Part shown: in pieces, positions 6,461-8,518 of the stretch
How the letters are laid out: each line of letters starts with the position of its first letter
Numbering within the stretch: position 1 is the stretch's first letter
Origin: Gammaproteobacteria bacterium
GTDB lineage: Bacteria; Pseudomonadota; Gammaproteobacteria; Arenicellales; Arenicellaceae
Reading direction: 5' to 3'
Assembly (NCBI GenBank): GCA_030426005.1
Contig: JAUHZM010000121.1
Span: 1-8,518, forward strand
Length of the DNA stretch: 8,518 nucleotides
Notes under the pieces: model-generated
What the model saw: only the letters and a program-made list of their open reading frames with translations
What the model was told of the DNA's origin: nothing
Database searches by the model: none
Position numbers and translations under genes: made by a program

Positions 6461-8328
6461 GCGCCATGCACTCCATGGCCAGAATATAAGGCATCAATCT
6501 GCTCGGCGAATTCTCGCATCACCGCCGCTCGTTTAACCTTGAGGGTCGGTGTTAATAACCCGTTCTCGACGGTCCATTCCGTGGCACTGACCGCCACTTT
6601 TCGCACCTTAGCGTAACCTGGAAAATCCTCCATCTGTGCCGCAATTTTCTCCACCAGAAACGCCTGTTGAGCCGGGGACTGCCAATCGCTTGAGTCCCAA
6701 CCACGCTCCTGACAAAGTGCATCAGCTTGCTCCGCACTCAAATAAACTAAGGCTGTCAGGAACGATTTACCCTCGCCCAGCACCAACACTTGCTCAAACA
6801 AGGGATCACGTTGGATCGCACTCTCAATATCACCCGGCGGCACTTTCTCTCCATTCGCCAACACCAGAATGTCTTTGATTCGACCTGTTATGCGAACAAA
6901 GCCATCAACATCAATGGCGGCACAATCGCCAGTTCGCAGCCAACGTTCGTCACCGTCTTTTACAATCACATTGCGTGTTGCTTCTGGGTTCGACCAATAC
7001 CCCATCATGACATTCTCGCCACGCACCCAAAGCTCATTGCCCTCCATGAGCCGAGCGGCAACGCCACGCAAGAGCATGCCGATAGAATCTGGGCGATTCC
7101 GCTCCAGCGTATTGACGCTGACCACCGGACTAGACTCGGTCAATCCGTAGCCTTGCAGCAATGTTACGCCAAGCGAAATAAAGGTTTTCGCCACAGCCGT
7201 TGAGAGTGGCGCACCGCCGACGATCACATAATTTAGTTTGCCTCCGAGTTGTCCGCGAACTTTTCGAGCCACTAGCCGATCAGTCACGGCGTGCAACAAT
7301 AAACTTGGGTGCCAGCCACGCAAGCCTTGTTGGTACTCAAATCGCCGCCAACCGACCTCGATCGCGGTATGAAATAACCATTGCGCAAAGCGACTTCGCT
7401 CAGGCAGTCCGGCATAGATCTTGTTGTGTACCCGCTCAAAAATACGTGGCACAGAAATCATCACAGTGGGCTGACAGATTTTTAGATCGTCAGCCAACTC
7501 AGGAATGGATCGGTTAAATGACACCTTTGCCGCACTCATGAGCGCTGCGTAGTACCCCACCGTGCGCTCTAAGGTATGCGACAAGGGCAGGAACGATAAT
7601 AGGTGGTCATTGGGTGTGAGCGCCACGCTACGCATCCCGCTGTATGCATTCGACAGCATATTTCGGTGCGAAAGCATCACGCCTTTTGGCCGTCCGGTAG
7701 TGCCGGAGGTATACACGATCGACGCCAAATCATCTGGTTCGGCCAGGCCGCGTTTGAGGTGACTACCATGTTCCGGCAGCCAGTCATTCACACGCTGTGC
7801 GCTCCCTTTCACCTTGCCGTGCATCGCCAGCACGATTTCAACGCAGCTAACGTCTTCATCAGTGTTTGCCACGTCCAACCAATTGGTCTCTGTGTCGAAC
7901 AACACTAAACGAGCACCTGCATTGCCGATCACGTAGGCGATATTGTCGGCACGATCCGCGGTATACAGCGGCACCACCACCAGCCCCAATCGTAACGCCG
8001 CCTGATCGAAAATTACCCATTCAATGCTGTTCCGATAACAGATGGCGACGCGATCGCCTTTGACTAACCCAGCGTCCCGAAAAGCTACTTGCCAGCGTTC
8101 AACCTGCGTGGCGATCTCCGACCAAGTGTAGGACACCCATCGTGATTCACCCTGGTCGTATTGTACGTAGGCCACTTTGTTCGGACTACGGCGTACGCGC
8201 TCACGGAACAATTGATCCAGCGTGGCGGCATCATGACAATTAATGATGTCCAGCCCTTCATGCTGGGTCAGTGCATCTTCCGGATGCTGCAGGTAAATTT
8301 TGGGGCTACTGGCAGACACGAATGGCAA
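6457..8328 (-). CDS. Long-chain fatty acid-CoA ligase (AMP-forming)
   Basis: This 623-residue protein belongs to the ANL adenylate-forming superfamily, long-chain acyl-CoA synthetase branch. It activates a fatty acid with ATP to acyl-AMP and then transfers it to CoA, for beta-oxidation or membrane lipid synthesis. Motifs in order: P-loop YTSGTTGRPKGV (206-217), LPLSHTLERTVGYY (247-260, typical of long-chain enzymes), YGLTESSP (394-401), WLRTGD (463-468), the hinge GRIKDILVLANGEKVPP (482-498), and TLKVKR near the C-terminus with probable catalytic Lys597. No membrane helix or signal is evident, so it is cytoplasmic or peripheral. The frame has no ATG between the upstream stop (8347-8349) and the domain start. 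Candidate starts are TTG at 8326-8328 and GTG at 8317-8319, neither with a clear ribosome site; I kept TTG. First gene of an operon with the nuclease and MCE lipoprotein. Chain-length preference cannot be read from the sequence. Confidence 0.93.
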   Translation of the reverse strand: MPFVSASSPKIYLQHPEDALTQHEGLDIINCHDAATLDQLFRERVRRSPNKVAYVQYDQGESRWVSYTWSEIATQVERWQVAFRDAGLVKGDRVAICYRNSIEWVIFDQAALRLGLVVVPLYTADRADNIAYVIGNAGARLVLFDTETNWLDVANTDEDVSCVEIVLAMHGKVKGSAQRVNDWLPEHGSHLKRGLAEPDDLASIVYTSGTTGRPKGVMLSHRNMLSNAYSGMRSVALTPNDHLLSFLPLSHTLERTVGYYAALMSAAKVSFNRSIPELADDLKICQPTVMISVPRIFERVHNKIYAGLPERSRFAQWLFHTAIEVGWRRFEYQQGLRGWHPSLLLHAVTDRLVARKVRGQLGGKLNYVIVGGAPLSTAVAKTFISLGVTLLQGYGLTESSPVVSVNTLERNRPDSIGMLLRGVAARLMEGNELWVRGENVMMGYWSNPEATRNVIVKDGDERWLRTGDCAAIDVDGFVRITGRIKDILVLANGEKVPPGDIESAIQRDPLFEQVLVLGEGKSFLTALVYLSAEQADALCQERGWDSSDWQSPAQQAFLVEKIAAQMEDFPGYAKVRKVAVSATEWTVENGLLTPTLKVKRAAVMREFAEQIDALYSGHGVHGA

Positions 8329-8357
8329 AAACTGGGTAATAAATGACTAGGCTCTAG

Positions 8358-8371
8358 CGCTTATCTTAGCG
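8358..8371. repeat. GCTTATC..AGCG repeat, copy 1 (dyad)
   Basis: CGCT TATCTT AGCG is a 4-bp inverted repeat around an AT-rich centre. Within it, GCTTATC at 8359-8365 recurs at 8442-8448, 83 bases away, and both are followed by AGCG (after an extra TT in this copy). The copy lies in the predicted leader of the ligase operon. It may be a regulator site, or chance. Confidence 0.3.
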
Positions 8372-8421
8372 TGCTTGCTGGAAACGGTCACGGTTTATCT
8401 CTATTCATGCCGATCATGCTC

Positions 8422-8450
8422 GATATAGATGCTCAATTCCAGCTTATCAG
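8422..8450 (-). promoter_or_regulatory. Candidate promoter for the ligase operon
   Basis: On the minus strand CTGATA (8450-8445) and TATATC (8427-8422) are spaced by 17 bases; each matches four of six sigma-70 consensus positions. Transcription would begin near 8415, leaving a leader of about 85-90 bases before the TTG start. The -35 overlaps one copy of the GCTTATC..AGCG repeat, and the other copy lies in the leader. This is inferred from weak hexamers. Confidence 0.3.
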
Positions 8451-8452
8451 CG
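8442..8452. repeat. GCTTATC..AGCG repeat, copy 2
   Basis: GCTTATCAGCG matches copy 1 except for a missing TT. It overlaps the -35 positions of both candidate divergent promoters, a place where a bound regulator could control both directions. The match is short and function is inferred. Confidence 0.3.
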
Positions 8453-8472
8453 CACCAAGATTGTGCTAAATT
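8444..8472 (+). promoter_or_regulatory. Candidate rightward promoter leaving the window
   Basis: On the plus strand TTATCA (8444-8449) and TAAATT (8467-8472) are spaced by 17 bases. Each matches four of six consensus positions, and TGC directly before the -10 provides an extended -10. Transcription would start near 8479 and read out of the window, so a divergent gene probably begins to the right. A small CCGC/GCGG stem-loop follows just downstream of the predicted start. Confidence 0.35.
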
Positions 8473-8518
8473 ACGCCACTCTCCGCAGTGAGGCGGCCAT
8501 TTTCGGTTCGCTCTTCCA

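Noticed and set aside
6790..7203. 137-codon plus-strand ORF opposite the ligase gene
   Set aside because: It is antisense to conserved ligase motifs, which fully explain the open frame.
8407..8469. 20-codon plus-strand ORF in the right-edge intergenic region
   Set aside because: It has no ribosome site, lies across the candidate promoters and shows no recognisable peptide.

Overview
The window looks like chromosomal DNA of a gammaproteobacterium. The reasons are a two-subunit proton-translocating transhydrogenase (pntA-pntB) very close to the E. coli form, a bacterial glutaminyl-tRNA synthetase (absent from many other bacterial groups), and an EndA/NucM-type nuclease. No species can be named from the sequence. 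Coding density is high, and I see no tRNA, rRNA, CRISPR array, insertion sequence or phage gene.

Left edge (1-1713, minus strand): pntA is complete and is followed after 11 bases by the first 52 codons of pntB, which runs off the window. The pair makes the inner-membrane NAD(P) transhydrogenase. A divergent intergenic region (1714-1904) separates it from a rightward MscS-type mechanosensitive channel gene (1905-2972). That gene may be read from a leaderless transcript, because a TATAAT box lies just upstream of its ATG. Next comes glnS (3072-4763, plus), with its own -10-like element and a dyad in its leader.

Right half (4830-8328, minus strand): three genes read leftwards, in transcription order a long-chain fatty acid-CoA ligase, an EndA-like endonuclease with a lipoprotein signal, and a stand-alone MCE (MlaD-like) lipoprotein. 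Ligase and nuclease overlap by four bases (ATGA), so they are probably translationally coupled. The MCE gene follows 50 bases later, after a small hairpin. glnS and the MCE gene converge on a 66-base gap that holds a 17-bp dyad with a core like GntR/FadR operators. The right edge (8329-8518) holds no convincing gene. It does carry plausible back-to-back promoters that share a GCTTATC..AGCG element present twice.

Most of the window is ordinary housekeeping DNA. The less usual parts are the ligase/nuclease/MCE lipoprotein operon, the FadR-like dyad, and the leader structures of the channel gene and glnS. I found no evidence for a wholly new defence or mobile system.
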